Source: Cephalopachus bancanus
Lineage: Eukaryota > Chordata > Mammalia > Primates > Tarsiidae
Assembly: GCA_027257055.1 (NCBI GenBank)
Contig: JAPVLO010000990.1
Span: forward strand, 186,001 to 250,000
Length of the DNA: 64,000 bases
Direction: 5' to 3'
Each line of letters opens with the position of its first letter. Positions within the stretch are counted from its first letter, which is position 1. A model generated the notes under the pieces. The model saw only the letters and a program-made list of their open reading frames with translations, made no database searches and had not been told where the DNA came from. Positions 10,476 through 23,019 of this stretch are shown piece after piece. A program made the position numbers and the translations under genes.

Positions 10476-11340
10476 CTGGCTTCTCGTTTCTACTGTTGCT
10501 GTTGGTAGTTATGTTGACATTCTAATTGTCATTCTTTTATATGTAATTGTCTCCCTCTTATCCCCCTTCAGGATGCTTTTAGAATCTTCTCTTGGTTTTT
10601 CCTTTGGTCCTACAATTTCACTGTGATATGCCTCAATATGAATTTATTTTTATCCTATTAAATTTGTTGGACTCCTTGGATCTGAGGACTCATGCCTTTC
10701 ATTAATTGTGGAAAATTCTCAGCCATCATCCCATCAAATGTTGTCTTTCTTTCCTTCTGAGGCTCCAACCAAACATTTATTAGACTGTCAATTTTATCCT
10801 CCCTAACTATTTGTCTCTTTTATATTTTCATTTCTTGCTGCATTCTGAGTAACGTGTTGGAACTTTCCATTAAATTATTGAAGTGCTTTCTCCTTCTCTC
10901 CACCTGGATGTCTAAAAGCATCTCACATATAACACAGAGAAGACTAAACTCTTCCTCCCCCAGTCTTCCCATCTTAATAAATGGTAACTCCATTTTTCCA
11001 GTTACTAAATGCAAAACCTGGTGTTATTCTCACCTTTTGCTCTTTCTCTCACACCTTTCATTCAATCTGTCAGCAAATTATGTCAGTACTACCCTAAAAA
11101 CATGTCGTATATATAGAGGAAAAAATGCACTCATCCGTTTTAAAAGGGAAGACGTTGGCCAAAACGTGAAATTGGGACTTAATTCCTTAGCAGAGCAGGA
11201 GATAAGAGAAGCCTCCTGTGTTTTTGACTAGATATTATTCTCTGTGTCCTGAACATGAGCCTTTGATCTCCAAAGGGTATTCTTCCTCAGTAGACCAAAC
11301 TATAACCCAGAAAACTATATAGGAAGCAGAGAATTAGAAC
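10476..11340. other. Old repeat-like sequence, no gene
   Basis: The first 400 bases appear to continue the sequence interrupted at 4842. The 125-codon ORF at 10854-11231 has no recognisable domain and its composition matches the non-coding surroundings. Confidence 0.35.
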
Positions 11341-11354
11341 ACGCAAATATTTCT

Positions 11355-11673
<319 letters not shown>

Positions 11674-11719
11674 TAAATATTTCTGTCTTGCTACAGAGAC
11701 CTAGTAGACTGGGAATCTT

Positions 11720-12277
11720 CCCTCCAGGCCCCTGCCTAAAGAACTCAGGCCAGTCATCCTGAATTTGTCATCCTCAGGCTTCCATTATGATATCTAATCC
11801 TTGGTACCCCAAACATTCTGCTTGAACTTGGCCTTTTATCTAACCCTCACCCCTGTACCTTGGTTGGTGTCTTATCATTCCTTCCTAGGATTTATGTAGT
11901 GGCTTTCTATTTGGTCTGCTTCCAATCTTTCCCCTGCCACTTCATTTTCCAACCTCCTACCAGAGTTGCTCTAGAAAGACTTCTCATCTTATTTCTCTGT
12001 TGAAAAGCCTCCTTTGGTTGCCCAGGCTTTGGCATCAAATCAACACACTCTGGCATGATATTCATACTCTACACAACCTGCACTCCAGCTGCTCTGAACC
12101 TCCCTCCACTCCCTCTGCAACATTTGGTGTCCTCATCAGTGTGGTTTCTTCTGTCTTGGAAGCTCTTCTTCCTCCCTTTCTTCTTCTTGGCAATCACTGA
12201 CTTGCCTTTCAAGAGCAAGCTCATATGTCACCTCCTCCAGGAAGTCTATCTAGACTCCCCCAGACTATGCTTCTCTG
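11720..12277 (+). mobile_element. L2, 3' part, segment 1
   Basis: Carries the hallmark L2 phrase around 12221-12260 ('catatgtcacctcctccagg' followed by 'aagtctatctagactccccc'). Highly diverged, as expected for a mammal-wide LINE. The ORFs here are chance. Confidence 0.8.
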
Positions 12278-12539
12278 CTTTTTTTTTTAAAACTGAATCT
12301 CACTTTGTCACCCAGTGGCATGAACACAGCTCACCACAGGTGATCCCTCCACCTCAGTCTCCCAAGTAGCTGGGACTGTCGGTGCACGCCACCATACCTG
12401 GTTATTTTTTTGAATTTTTTGTAGAGATAAGGTCTTGCTATGTTTCCCAGGCTAGTCTTGAACTTCTGGGCTCAAGCAATCCTCTTGCCTCAGCCTCCCA
12501 AAGTGGTGGGATTACAGATGTGAGCCACCGTGCCCAGCC
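12278..12539 (-). mobile_element. Alu dimer inside L2
   Basis: Reverse dimer, T tract to 'gccaccgtgcccagcc'. It has a small deletion in the right arm after 'cactttgtcacccag'. Confidence 0.85.
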
Positions 12540-12752
12540 AGTGCGCTCACTTTTTATATAGGGACTAACATATTACATTACTATTATTTGCTTGCACCCA
12601 CCACTCTTGTGACATGTGGAGAACCTTGAGAGCAATGACCCTACTTATTCTTTTTATTTCCAGAGCCTAGCATGGTGCTGGGCTCATAAAACATGCTCAA
12701 AAAAAAAAAAAAAAGATGAATGAATGAATGCATGAACAAATGAATGAATCAT
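12540..12752 (+). mobile_element. L2, 3' end, segment 2
   Basis: Ends with the L2 3' pattern 'cctagcatggtgctgggctc', an A tract (12700-12715) and a TGAA-type repeat. Confidence 0.75.
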
Positions 12753-13040
12753 TGTGGTAGACTGCCATTTGATGTCCCCTAATGTGCCTCACGCTCCCTG
12801 CATTCATGCCCTTGTGCAGTACTTCCCACACCTACTCTCTCTGGCTGGGATGTGACATATATCATTTCGGCTCACAGCCCACTTGAGCAGAACAAATCAC
12901 ATGGGTCTGCCGAACCTCAAGATGAAGGGGCAGGAAGGCACAATGCAAGATCTCCAAGCAAGGATTGGTTAAATGCAAATTCTCATTATTTGGCTTTCCT
13001 CTCTCCTCTTCCTAGATTTTCCCCTTTTTAATAATGACAA
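12753..13040. other. Unassigned spacer
   Basis: No gene or recognised repeat. Confidence 0.4.
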
Positions 13041-13350
13041 GCGGCATGGGCACAGTGGCTCACGCCTGTGATCCCAGCATTTTAGGAGGCGGAAATGAGA
13101 GGATTGCCTGAGCCCATGGGTTCGAGATCAGCCTGGGCAACTTGGTGAGATCTTGTTTCTACAGCAAAACGGAAAAAAGTAGCCAGGTATGGTGACTCGT
13201 GCTTATAGTTCCAGTTACTTGGAAAGCTGAGGCGGAAGGACCGCCTGAGCCCATCAGGTCAAGGCTGTGGTGGCTGTGAGTATGTCGCTGCACTCCAGCC
13301 TGGGCAGCAGAGTGAGACTCTGCCTCAAAAAATAAATAAATAAATAAAAT
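13041..13350 (+). mobile_element. Alu dimer
   Basis: Starts 'gcggcatgggcacagtggct', tail of AAAT units. Flanks taataatgacaa and ataataacaaa are a decayed target duplication. Confidence 0.9.
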
Positions 13351-13354
13351 AATA

Positions 13355-13545
13355 ACAAACATTTGTATAGAATTCTCCTCCATGCAAAGTATTCTCACAC
13401 ATGTGATCCTTGTAAGAGTGCTCTGAGAGAAATATCACTGTTGTTATATTTTATAGATGAGGAAACCGTGACATGGAAGATGGAATCTTTCAGCTGATTA
13501 ATGAGGAGGTTGGGGTTCAAGCCTCAAAGTCAGACTGTTTCCCCA
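13355..13545 (+). mobile_element. MIR
   Basis: Shows the MIR core pattern 'ttttatagatgaggaaaccg' preceded by 'atgtgatccttgtaagagtg'. Ancient tRNA-derived SINE. Confidence 0.75.
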
Positions 13546-13916
13546 CCCATGGTAGCCTTGGGCTTGTAATAGTCCAGGCATGTTATCATAGAAGACTTCC
13601 CTGAGAAAGCAAACACTGTGAACAGACTGGGCCTGGGTCAATTTCAGGAAAAGCCCTGGTCTGCCCCCAAATCCCCCTATCCACGCATTAGAAGGATTTA
13701 CATAATTGCAAAACACAGAAAGACAGGCTGAGAGGGAATCTGATTGGTCAGCTTGGGTCACATGCCCATCCTTGTAATGGGAAGATGGGGTCATGTTATT
13801 GGCAGTGGTAAGGAAAGGAAGGATTCATTCTAAGGAAAGAGGAATGTGATGACCAGATAACCAGGCATGTTGTGCAGATGAAAACCAGACATCCACACTT
13901 TAAGCTTGGCACCAGT
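13546..13916. other. Unassigned sequence
   Basis: Holds 'tctgattggtcagcttgggt', similar in type to the old repeat near 1800. No gene seen; the 98-codon - strand ORF lacks a domain. Confidence 0.3.
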
Positions 13917-14589
13917 AGGTATTATGGGTTGAATTGTGTCCCTCACTCACCAAAAGATATGTTGGCACCTCAGACTGCTTTTTGTTTTTTTTTTTTTTGA
14001 GTTGGAGTCTCACTCTGTCGTCCAGACTGGAGTGCAGCGGCCGCTCCCGGCCACCGCAGCCTCAACCTGCTGGGCTCCGGCGATCGTTCCGCCTCAGCCT
14101 TCCGAGTAGCCGGAATTACAGGCATGCGCTACCAAGCCCGGCTGATTTTTTGATTTTATTGTAGAGATGAGGTCTCGCCTGCCCAGGCGGGTCTCGAACC
14201 CGCGGGCTCAGGCAATCCACTCACCTCAGCCTCCCAAAGGCGCGAGATTACAGGCTGAGCCACCGAGCCCGGCCAGCCTGATTTGATGTCCTTATAAGGG
14301 GGAAATTTGGACACAGCGACATGCATATAGGGAGAACACCATGAGACAATGAAGCCATAGATAAGAGTGACAGTTTTATCAGCCAAGGAACCCCCAAAGA
14401 CTGCCAGCAAACTATCAGACGCTGGGGAAGAGGCAGGGAACAGATTCTTGTCCTCAGCCCTAAGAAGGAATCAATCCTGCCGACACTTTGATCTTGGACT
14501 TCCAGCCTCCAAAATGTGAGACAAGATATTTCTGATGTGAGCCTCCCAGCGTGTGGTACTCAGTTACAGCTCCAGCAGACTAATACACC
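13917..14589 (+). mobile_element. MaLR-type LTR (MLT1-like), split by an Alu
   Basis: Begins 'tattatgggttgaattgtgt' and, after the Alu, continues 'gatgtccttataaggggg', 'cgacactttgatcttggact', 'tccagcctccaaaatgtgag' and 'agactaatacacc'. This is the order seen in MLT1 LTRs. A solo LTR; no internal part is attached. Confidence 0.8.
13985..14274 (-). mobile_element. Alu dimer, young group, inside the LTR
   Basis: Reverse full-length copy with the CpG-rich 'cagcggccgctcccggccac' segment and end 'gagcccggcc'. Confidence 0.95.
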
Positions 14590-14982
14590 AGGCTGGCCAG
14601 ATTGGGATTCTGACAAAGGCTGCTGCTGTACCTCTCCATCCCTGATCCATTTCCACCTCTCCTCTTGTCTCCTTTGCTCCTGTATTAGTGCTCTTCCCCC
14701 AACCCAGCCATCTCTATCCAGTCTCCAGCTAGCAAGACCACTGTTACAAGCTACTGCTGTGTGTTTAGATTCCAGAATCCTGCTCTCTCCAAATGAAAGA
14801 ACGGTCCTCCCCTAAGGATGGGTGAAGAGTTTGATTATGTCTGGGCCTTGCCTGTGTCACTTGTTCTCTGTGTCACTCACCTTCAGATGGGCTGCAGGAC
14901 TGTGTGGCCCACTAATCCCTGTCCCATGTGGTTGGAGGGTGGGAGGGACATAAAAATCTGAGAAGTGAAAAGGGGCATCTCT
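14590..14982. other. Unassigned sequence
   Basis: C/T-rich, with a 99-codon ORF (14516-14815) overlapping the LTR end. No domain and no splice context. Confidence 0.4.
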
Positions 14983-14992
14983 GAGCCAGGAC

Positions 14993-15283
14993 TTTTTTGT
15001 TTTTTGAGTCGAAGTCTCACTGTCGTCCAGGCTGAAGTGCAGTGGCACGCTCAAGGACACCGCAGCCTCGACCTGCTGGGCTCAGGTGATCCTTCCACCT
15101 CAGCCTTCCAAGTAGCTGGAACCACAGGCGTGCGCCACCATGCCTGGCTAACTTTCTTGGTTTAATGTAGAGACAAGGTCCCGCCAAGTTCCCCAGGCTG
15201 GTCTTGAACCCCTGGGCTCAGGCAATCCTCTCGCCTCAGCCTCCCAAAGTGCTGGTATTACAGGTGTGAGCCACCGTGCTTGG
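14993..15283 (-). mobile_element. Alu dimer
   Basis: Reverse copy. Flanks gagccaggactttt (14983-14996) and gaaccaggatttt (15288-15300) mark the insertion. Confidence 0.9.
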
Positions 15284-15300
15284 TGTTGAACCAGGATTTT

Positions 15301-16050
15301 GAATCAGCTTGCTGATGCCTGGTCAGCTATTATAGGATGGGAAGATCATACTTTCCAAGTGTCACTATGCACTGCAAATGCTCTGTACCACTTGTGAATT
15401 TCCTTAGGCTTTGGTAGAATTCCTTTGGATAATTACAGTTTGTCTTAAAACTGCTAAAGAGTGAGGTAGGGCTGAACGTAGTGGTAGAGGCAGTGCGGGG
15501 GTGGGGTGCGGGGGGAGGTGGGGGGCTCAGGTGCAAAATGGCTCACCTTGGGCCAAAGAAGAAGTAGCCATGTTTGGCTCAGCTGGGGCAAAAGCGTAAG
15601 ATCCACGGCCTTAGTAACTGAACAGCTGGTCAGGGCACTCCTGTGACTTGGCCAAGGCTGCAGCTGGAACAGCATTGTTATCTAGATTCCAAAAGGGGCT
15701 TGCTTTTATCTAGAAGGTCTGGGGGAGAGGACGCCACGTAGGTGGAGGGCCGGAGCTGCTGGGAAAGTTGGAGCCCAGAGGAGGCAGTTTGCTCAGTAGC
15801 AGAGCAGACGTGCACACATCAGAGTGCTTGCTTTCAACGGCAGCTCTGTCACTCATTAGCTGGGCAACCCTGATGTGGTGAGCACGGCGGTGCCTCTTCA
15901 AGGAAGAATGTGTTGTTCCTGCTGCTATAGGCAGTGCTACTGGCAGACAGCTCTCAGCTCTTGGCCCCTTCAGGGTTAGTGCCAGTTCCGGAGAGTGCCT
16001 CATCAAGATCATGACCTTCTGGGTATATAACTGCAATAGGTCCGTTGTCT
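15301..16050. other. Unassigned sequence
   Basis: No gene seen. Includes a G-rich tract at about 15495-15527. Overlapping ORFs on the - strand (15330-16036) show no domain. Confidence 0.4.
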
Positions 16051-16584
16051 GATGTGCATGGCAAGTGAATATGCCGAGACACGGGGTTGCAGCAGAGAAA
16101 GTGATGAATGGTAGGGCGGCCTAACAAGGAGATGGGAGAGATCATCTCCCTGAGGAGTTTGGGGCTAGGCTTTTTAAGGGTTTTTGGTTGGGCCCAAGTG
16201 TGGAGATTGTTGGTTGGTCAAAGGAGGAAGTCATGGGACAGGGAGATGAAGAAACTATCCCCTTGCCAATTCTGTTCCTCTGTGGGGAGGTCTTTAAATT
16301 GGCTGGCACCAGCTGTTTCGCTGGAGTTCAGGGCCTAAAAAATATCTTAAGTGATTCTCAAACCGAAGCCTTATGATTCTAATGTCAGAAATCATCTCGA
16401 TCTTAAACCAAAGCCTTGTGATTCTAACATCAGAAATCCCATCTATAGGAACAGGGGTGGGGGTGAGGGGTGGGGGAGGGGTGCGGGAGAGGCAATTGGG
16501 CAGTGTCTAGTGGCTTTCACTTACAAGAAAGTGGGTCAGAGTACAGCCCGATTAATGCTTAATTATATTTCTGTCCAGAGTTCT
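16051..16584 (-). mobile_element. LTR-like sequence, probably endogenous retrovirus class I
   Basis: The pattern 'acacggggttgcagcagaga', then 'gagtacagcccgattaatgc' and 'ttaattatatttctgtccag' resembles reversed class I retroviral LTRs. It contains a 45-base tandem duplication (16361-16393 and 16406-16438). Assignment is by memory of pattern only. Confidence 0.4.
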
Positions 16585-16931
16585 TGTTAGCCCTGTGACG
16601 ACAGCTTTAGGGAGGTCCACACCCACTGACTGATGAGTACCTCGCCAAAGTCGTAGCCTTCCAGGGAGGTCCCCATCCATTGACCGGTGGTTGCCAGAGA
16701 ACTAAAGTCCAACCATTCTGGCTCAACTCGGGACAACTCTGAAGGGCCGTTGTCACTCCAGAGCTTCTCACGGTGGCCGAGGCTGCCCCTGGGCCTGCCT
16801 TACAGCTGACTCCACCATCCACCCTCCCTCTCCTCTGCTCCGCCACCTCTTTCTCCTCCTTTTCAGGAGTACTTAATAAACATCTTGCATGCTCAACTCT
16901 GCCTCAGAGCCTCCTTCCTGAGGAATGCACC
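16585..16931 (+). mobile_element. LTR-like 3' end
   Basis: Has a polyadenylation signal context 'cttaataaacatcttgcatg' followed by 'ctctgcctcagagcctcctt' and a terminal 'gtgaca', the usual build of the R/U5 part of a retroviral LTR. Confidence 0.4.
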
Positions 16932-17075
16932 TGTGACACTTAGGTGAGTTAATTTGTCTCCTGGAGCCTGGCTTTCTTCATCTGTCAAGTAGGAGTGACA
17001 ATGCCTTCCCGGAGGCTTATTCTGTGGGTTAAATGAGATACTGCACGCACAGCCCTGTTCCGGGTGAGCTGCCAG
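16932..17075 (-). mobile_element. MIR
   Basis: Reads 'tttcttcatctgtcaagtag', 'gggttaaatgagatactgca' as in reversed MIR. The LTR-like block sits directly before it. Confidence 0.75.
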
Positions 17076-17640
17076 TGCATGGGAGTGATGCTCATTAGTA
17101 TGTTCAGAGGCTGGAGCTTGATGACTGGAAACGACAGCCAGTTGCTGCAAGGGATTGTTTCATGCTTTCAACCTGCACCTAACGGAGTGTTTTGCAGCTA
17201 CGCTTGTTCCTCTGAAAGGTGTCCTGTGTTGCTGAAGTCCCTCCTGCTGTGCCAGGGCTGGTAGTTCAGCTGCACTAGCTCTGTACGTGGCATGACAATT
17301 TTTGAGGTGGTGACAGGAGCCTCACCACAGCCCTGAAGGGAAGGGAGGGGGTGGCAAGGTCCCCGGGGTGAGGCGCCATCTCTGCAGGAGACGTTTCTAA
17401 TATTTTTAGAGCCTCAGGGGGTAGTGGCATCGAGTTAGGGCAGGGGAGCCGCTGTCCTCAGGGGGGCCCAGCAGGACTATGGTCTCTGAGCACCAGCACC
17501 GTCTCTAATGCTTCCCAAGTCTCCTTGGATGCAGTGGCAAATGAAGTCCCCCTGGGCTTGAAGGGCTAGTCCCTGGGGGTATCTAGAGGGACCCAGAGCT
17601 CCTCTGGTCTGGTCGTGTCACATCATGGTGGACAAGCACT
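17076..17640. other. Unassigned sequence
   Basis: GC-richer stretch (17330-17600) without a recognised gene or repeat. Confidence 0.35.
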
Positions 17641-18515
17641 GGCTTGAAGCAATTCTTTTTATATTCTGGAAGTAATACAGAGTTCACCTTCAGGCTGTTC
17701 ATGGGAGAAAGATGTATACATGCAGAGAAATGAACGCACATGGATGGGAAAAGAAAAAAGAATTTGTTAAAAACATCGCATTTTGGGATATAGCCTTCTA
17801 TCCTTTTTTCTCTGTGTGCACATATCAGTGTGCAGCAATCACGTCGTATGCCCTGTTAAAATATGTCAGTTGAACTGTATGCGCTTTGCAGAGCAAGAGG
17901 AAATGGTTTCAATAATAGGGGTGATTTTGTCCACCAGCTTACTCAAAGAATGAGCATAGATGGAAGTCACAAATCTTCTATTTCCTCAGTTGCTTTCAAT
18001 GCAAATATGTCTCTCCCATCTTGCCAAGTGATACCAGTGTCTGGGGGACATATTTTTTACACAGTATGGCCCCCTACATGCAAGCAAACTACTACATCAG
18101 AGACGCACCCTGAGAACAGTGACCTTGCTGTGTGTGATTTAGTGCTGAGCTTTCGGTATGTGGTTGTCCTGTATTCCTTGGAGGAGTGGGTTTTGACCAT
18201 TGGTGATTTTCTCTGGTTTCCTGTCTTTGGAATCTGCCCCCTCCAGAGGATGCAGTTTACTGAACATCTGTTTATGACGCTTAGGATGTTTTCAATGTTT
18301 CAGTAAGAACTAACATGCTGAGGTGGACATCCTTGTCCATAATATATTGGATCTCTTGTCGAGTCATTTCTTCAGAATTTGCTTCTAGAAACAGAGCTGT
18401 GTCAATTCTCCCCAGAGCAGTGGTATTGATACGGTAGACACTCCCACCAAGAGTGTGGGACCATGACTTTTTTCCCTTTCCTTGCCAACACTGTGTATTA
18501 TCACTCAAAAAATGT
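17641..18515 (-). mobile_element. Old L1-like sequence
   Basis: The part 18300-18510 reads 'acactcccaccaagagtgtg' and 'ccttgccaacactgtgtatt', typical of reversed old L1; 'gggatatagccttctatcct' at about 17783 fits the same family. The 147-codon ORF at 17863-18306 lies inside it and shows no domain, so I take it as chance. Confidence 0.5.
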
Positions 18516-18519
18516 GTGT

Positions 18520-18825
18520 GTGTTTTTTATTTTATTTTATTTTTTTAGTTGGAGTCTCACTCTGTCGTCCAGGCTGGAGTTCAGTGACATGCTCACGGCC
18601 ACTGCAGCCTTGACCTGCTGGGCTCAGGGGATCCTTCAACCTCAGCCTTCCATGTAGCTGGAACCACAGGCGTGCACCATCACGCCTGGATAATTTTTAA
18701 ATTTACTGTAGATACGAGGTCTCGCCAAGTTACCCAGGCTGGTCTCAAACCCCTGGGTTCAGGCAATCCTCTCACCTCTGCCTCCCAAAGTGCTGGGATT
18801 ACAGGTATGAGCCACCACACCTGGC
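18520..18825 (-). mobile_element. Alu dimer
   Basis: Reverse copy with a TTTTA-repeat tail, ending 'gagccaccacacctggct'. Confidence 0.9.
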
Positions 18826-18861
18826 TATGCCTTTTCTTTAAAAACAAAACTTTTAAATTCA

Positions 18862-19840
<979 letters not shown>

Positions 19841-19852
19841 CATAGTTCTTTT

Positions 19853-20160
19853 AAAAAAATTTTTTTTGCATTGGAGTCTCACTCCATCGCCCAGGCTTGA
19901 GTGCAGCGGAACGATCACGGCCACCCCAGCAGTGACCCACTGGGCTCCAGCGATCTTTCTGCCTCAGCCTTTCAAGTAGCCAGAACTATAGGCGCCGGCT
20001 ACCACGCCTGGCTAGTTTTTTGGTTTTTTTTAAAAATTTATTGTAGAGACAAAGTCTCACCAAGTTGCCTGGGCTGGTCTTGAACCTGTGGGCTCAGACA
20101 ATCCACTCGCCTCGGTCTCCCAAAGTGCCGGGATTACAGGCTGAGCCACTGAGCCCGGCC
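19853..20160 (-). mobile_element. Alu dimer, outer or first of a stacked pair
   Basis: Reverse dimer ending 'gagccactgagcccggcc'. The next Alu follows with only an A/T stretch between them. Flanks outside the pair, catagttctt (19841-19850) and tatagttctt (20463-20472), suggest that one copy landed within the other's boundary. Confidence 0.9.
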
Positions 20161-20462
20161 AAAAAAAAATTTTTTTTGAGTCAGAGTCTCACTCTGTCAC
20201 CCAGGCTGGAGTGCAGTGGCACACTCACGGCCACTGCAGCTGCGACCTGCTGGACTCAGGCGATCCTTCCACCTCAACCTTTCAAGTAGCTGGAACTACA
20301 GGTGCGGGCCATCACACCCTGCTAATTTGTTTTTGATTTATTATAGGGACGAGGTCTCACCAATTGCCCAGGCTGGTCTCGAGCCCGTGGGCTCAGGCAA
20401 TCCTCTCACCTTGGCCTCCCAAAGTGCTGGGGTTACAGGCTGAGCTACCATGCCCCGCCTTC
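20161..20462 (-). mobile_element. Alu dimer, second of a stacked pair
   Basis: Reverse dimer with a T tract at 20170-20177, end 'gagctaccatgccccgcc'. Shares the outer target duplication with its neighbour. Confidence 0.9.
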
Positions 20463-20472
20463 CTATAGTTCT

Positions 20473-20854
20473 TAATAATGTATCATGTGCTTCAAATTTG
20501 CTATGACATTAGATCCTAAACATTCTCACCAAAAAACGAAACCAAAAAAACAAAAACAAAATACAAAAGAAAACTTGGGGTGATGGATAGGGCTATTAGC
20601 TTGATTGGGGAAATCATTTTTACAATGTATACATGTATCAAAACATCACTTTGTAAACCTCAAATATATACAATGTTTATTTGTCAATCCTACCTCCATA
20701 AAGCTGGGGTGAACATTTTCCCCATGGTCTTTGGCCTCTGAACTGTTCTGAGAGGAGCGGGTGCAAAGTGGGCTGGCATTAGCTTGGTGTTGCCAGTGAA
20801 CTTTCCCTCTCAGTCAAAATGGATGCATACATCAATGACATGTATTGGTTTTGC
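20473..20854. other. Unassigned sequence
   Basis: Includes an A-rich run at about 20530-20575. No gene or repeat recognised. Confidence 0.4.
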
Positions 20855-20855
20855 C

Positions 20856-20931
<76 letters not shown>

Positions 20932-20997
20932 TTTCTTTTGCTTTCTCTTTTTCTCTCTCCTTCTCTCTCCCTCCCTCCTCCCTTCCTCCCTTCCTCT
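20855..20997. repeat. (CTTT)n microsatellite and CT-rich tract
   Basis: About 19 near-perfect CTTT units (20857-20932), followed by an impure C/T tract. The purine/pyrimidine asymmetry opens spurious Phe/Leu/Ser ORFs in three frames. It probably grew from the neighbouring Alu tail. Confidence 0.95.
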
Positions 20998-21290
20998 TTT
21001 TTTTTTTTTTTTTTTTTTAGAGACAAGGTTTCACTCTGTCACCATGGCTGGAGTGCAGTGGCACAATCCTGGCTCACCACAACCTCCACCTCCTGGGCTC
21101 AGGCAATCCTCCTGCCTCAGTCTCCTTAGCTGGGACTATAGGAGCATGCCACCACACCTGGCTAATTTTTCTGTCTTTTGTAGAGACGAGGTCTTGCTAT
21201 GTTGCCCAGGTTGGTCCTGAACTCCCAGATTCAAGCGATCCTCCCGCTTCAGCCTCCCAAAGTGCCAAGCATGAGCCACTATGCCCTGCC
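20998..21290 (-). mobile_element. Alu dimer
   Basis: T tract of about 21, then a full reverse dimer ending 'gagccactatgccctgcc'. Confidence 0.9.
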
Positions 21291-21299
21291 TTTCTTTCT

Positions 21300-21975
21300 C
21301 TCTTTTTAAAAATTATTTTGATTCTAATCCTTTCCCACCTGTGCTCGTGCAGGTGGCCACTCCTCCTTTCATCTGTGCCCACTGTCATGTGGCCCTGCGG
21401 TATCTTCCCACAGCAGGTGGGTTGATCTGTCTCAGCTCTGGAAGCTGGCTCAGCCATGTGATCTGCTTTGGCCAATGGGCTGTGAGCAGGCATGACACAG
21501 AGGTTCCGAGTGGTTCATGCATTGGAGCGTGCTCTCTCCTGGACCTCTGTCCTCTCCATGGTATTTAAAACATTTTTATTTATTCACTTTTTGAGACAGG
21601 GTCTCACTCTTTCACCCAGGCTGGAATGCAGTGGCACAATCATAGCTCACTGCGTCCTCGAAGTCCTGGGTTCAAAGCGATCCTTCCACCTCAGCCTCCG
21701 GAGCAGCTGGGACTATAGGTGTGCACCACTGTACCTGGCTCCACCTCCAAGACAGTATCCGACGACGAGATATATGTGGGGCAGAGCTGAGTCTAGGCCA
21801 GTCTTGATTAGACATCAACCAACTGACCCTCAAACATGTGAACAAGTCTAGCCGAGATCAGCAGAGCCACCTAGCCAACCCTCCAGCTATGCATGTCTCT
21901 GAACTTTGTATGTCTCTGAGCTTTGAGCTGTTTATTAGGCAGCATCGTCATAGCAGATGCTAACTGATACATTCT
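21300..21975 (+). mobile_element. MaLR-like old LTR, split by an Alu arm
   Basis: Before the Alu: 'ctgctttggccaatgggctg', 'gaggttccgagtggttcatg'. After it: 'gccgagatcagcagagccac', 'agctgtttattaggcagc' and the end 'gctaactgatacattc'. The order resembles old MLT1-type LTRs. A related pattern occurs at 56745-57450. Confidence 0.5.
21571..21740 (-). mobile_element. Alu right arm
   Basis: Reverse single arm from 'cactttttgagacagggtct' to 'caccactgtacctggct'. Confidence 0.8.
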
Positions 21976-22759
21976 CAGGGCTAGAGGGCCTGAATTGGCC
22001 TTTGGTACACTTGGGAAGGAGAAACTGGCTTTTCACATGCTTTCCAGGCAATACTGCCCCACTGATTCTATTTACAGAGGAATTGGTGCAAATTTGTCTC
22101 CAACCACAGGAACCTGACAGCAGAATCCTGGGAGATTTCAGTGACCTGCGACAGTCACAAATTATGCCATATTGCAACTACGTATGGTTTTATAATATGA
22201 TCACCCATAAAACCTTAAGAGTCCCTTTAGAAAAATGTTTGAAAATCACGTGAGCCCCAGAAGCTCCACTGTATAACTAGAAACAGCTAATGTTTATTTT
22301 AGAAACTTTCCTATTTCCTGACTTGCAAAAGTTTGCCCTTGCAGACTCAGCAGGGTAATAACATTGGTGTCTGCATTAATGTCCTATGTCTATAACTAGA
22401 ATCTCTCGTATCCACGTAGAAGTAATTTCAGTAGTTCTCACAGCAGGGTCGTAATTCTTAAATACTTAAAATATTATGTATGTTGTCTTTCCTGATGAAT
22501 AGAACATTTTTTCATCTCGCTGTTAACAAACTTAGATTCTCTCAAGTGATTGAAAAGCACTTTGCAAGCCTAAAGTTCTATAAAAACTCTAAGTAATAGC
22601 GACAATAAAACCTTATTAGCCATTTCGGGCTCTGAATCAAGATTTTCAATCCTTGGCATCTAATTAAACGCTTTGCATTCTAAAGGAACACGTAGCATTA
22701 GACCTCACTCTGAATGCTTTCTTTCCTGATGGGGATTAGGAAATCGGTCAAACATTACT
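21976..22759. other. Repeat-free sequence, candidate conserved non-coding DNA
   Basis: No transposon or ORF stands out over about 780 bases. The part 22250-22740 is AT-rich with several homeodomain-like cores (TAATTA at about 22663, TCAAGTG at about 22541). This is only suggestive of regulatory DNA. Confidence 0.3.
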
Positions 22760-23016
22760 ATTTTTTTTTTTTTTTGAGTCATAATCTCACTCTGTCGCCC
22801 AGACTGGAGTGTAGTGGCACAATCACGGCCACTGCTACCTCCACCTGCTGGGCTCAAAGTAGGTGGAACTACAGGTGTGCGCCACCACGTCCAGCATATT
22901 TATTTCTTGATTGTAGAGATGAGGCCTCTCCAAGTTGCTCAGGCTGGTCTTGAACCCTTGGGCTCAGGCAATCCTCTCGCCTCGGCCTCCCAAAGTGCTG
23001 AGATTACAGGCATGCC
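22760..23016 (-). mobile_element. Alu dimer, 5' end incomplete
   Basis: Reverse copy that breaks off at 'gattacaggcatgcc', lacking the last bases of the Alu start. A deletion of about 35 bases lies in the right arm after 'cacctgctgggctc'. Confidence 0.85.
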
Positions 23017-23019
23017 TAG

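Noticed and set aside
17863..18306. 147-codon ORF on the + strand
   Set aside because: Lies in old L1-like sequence read on the other strand, with no domain or splice context.
20784..21220. Phe/Leu/Ser-rich ORFs
   Set aside because: Translations of the CTTT repeat and the Alu behind it.
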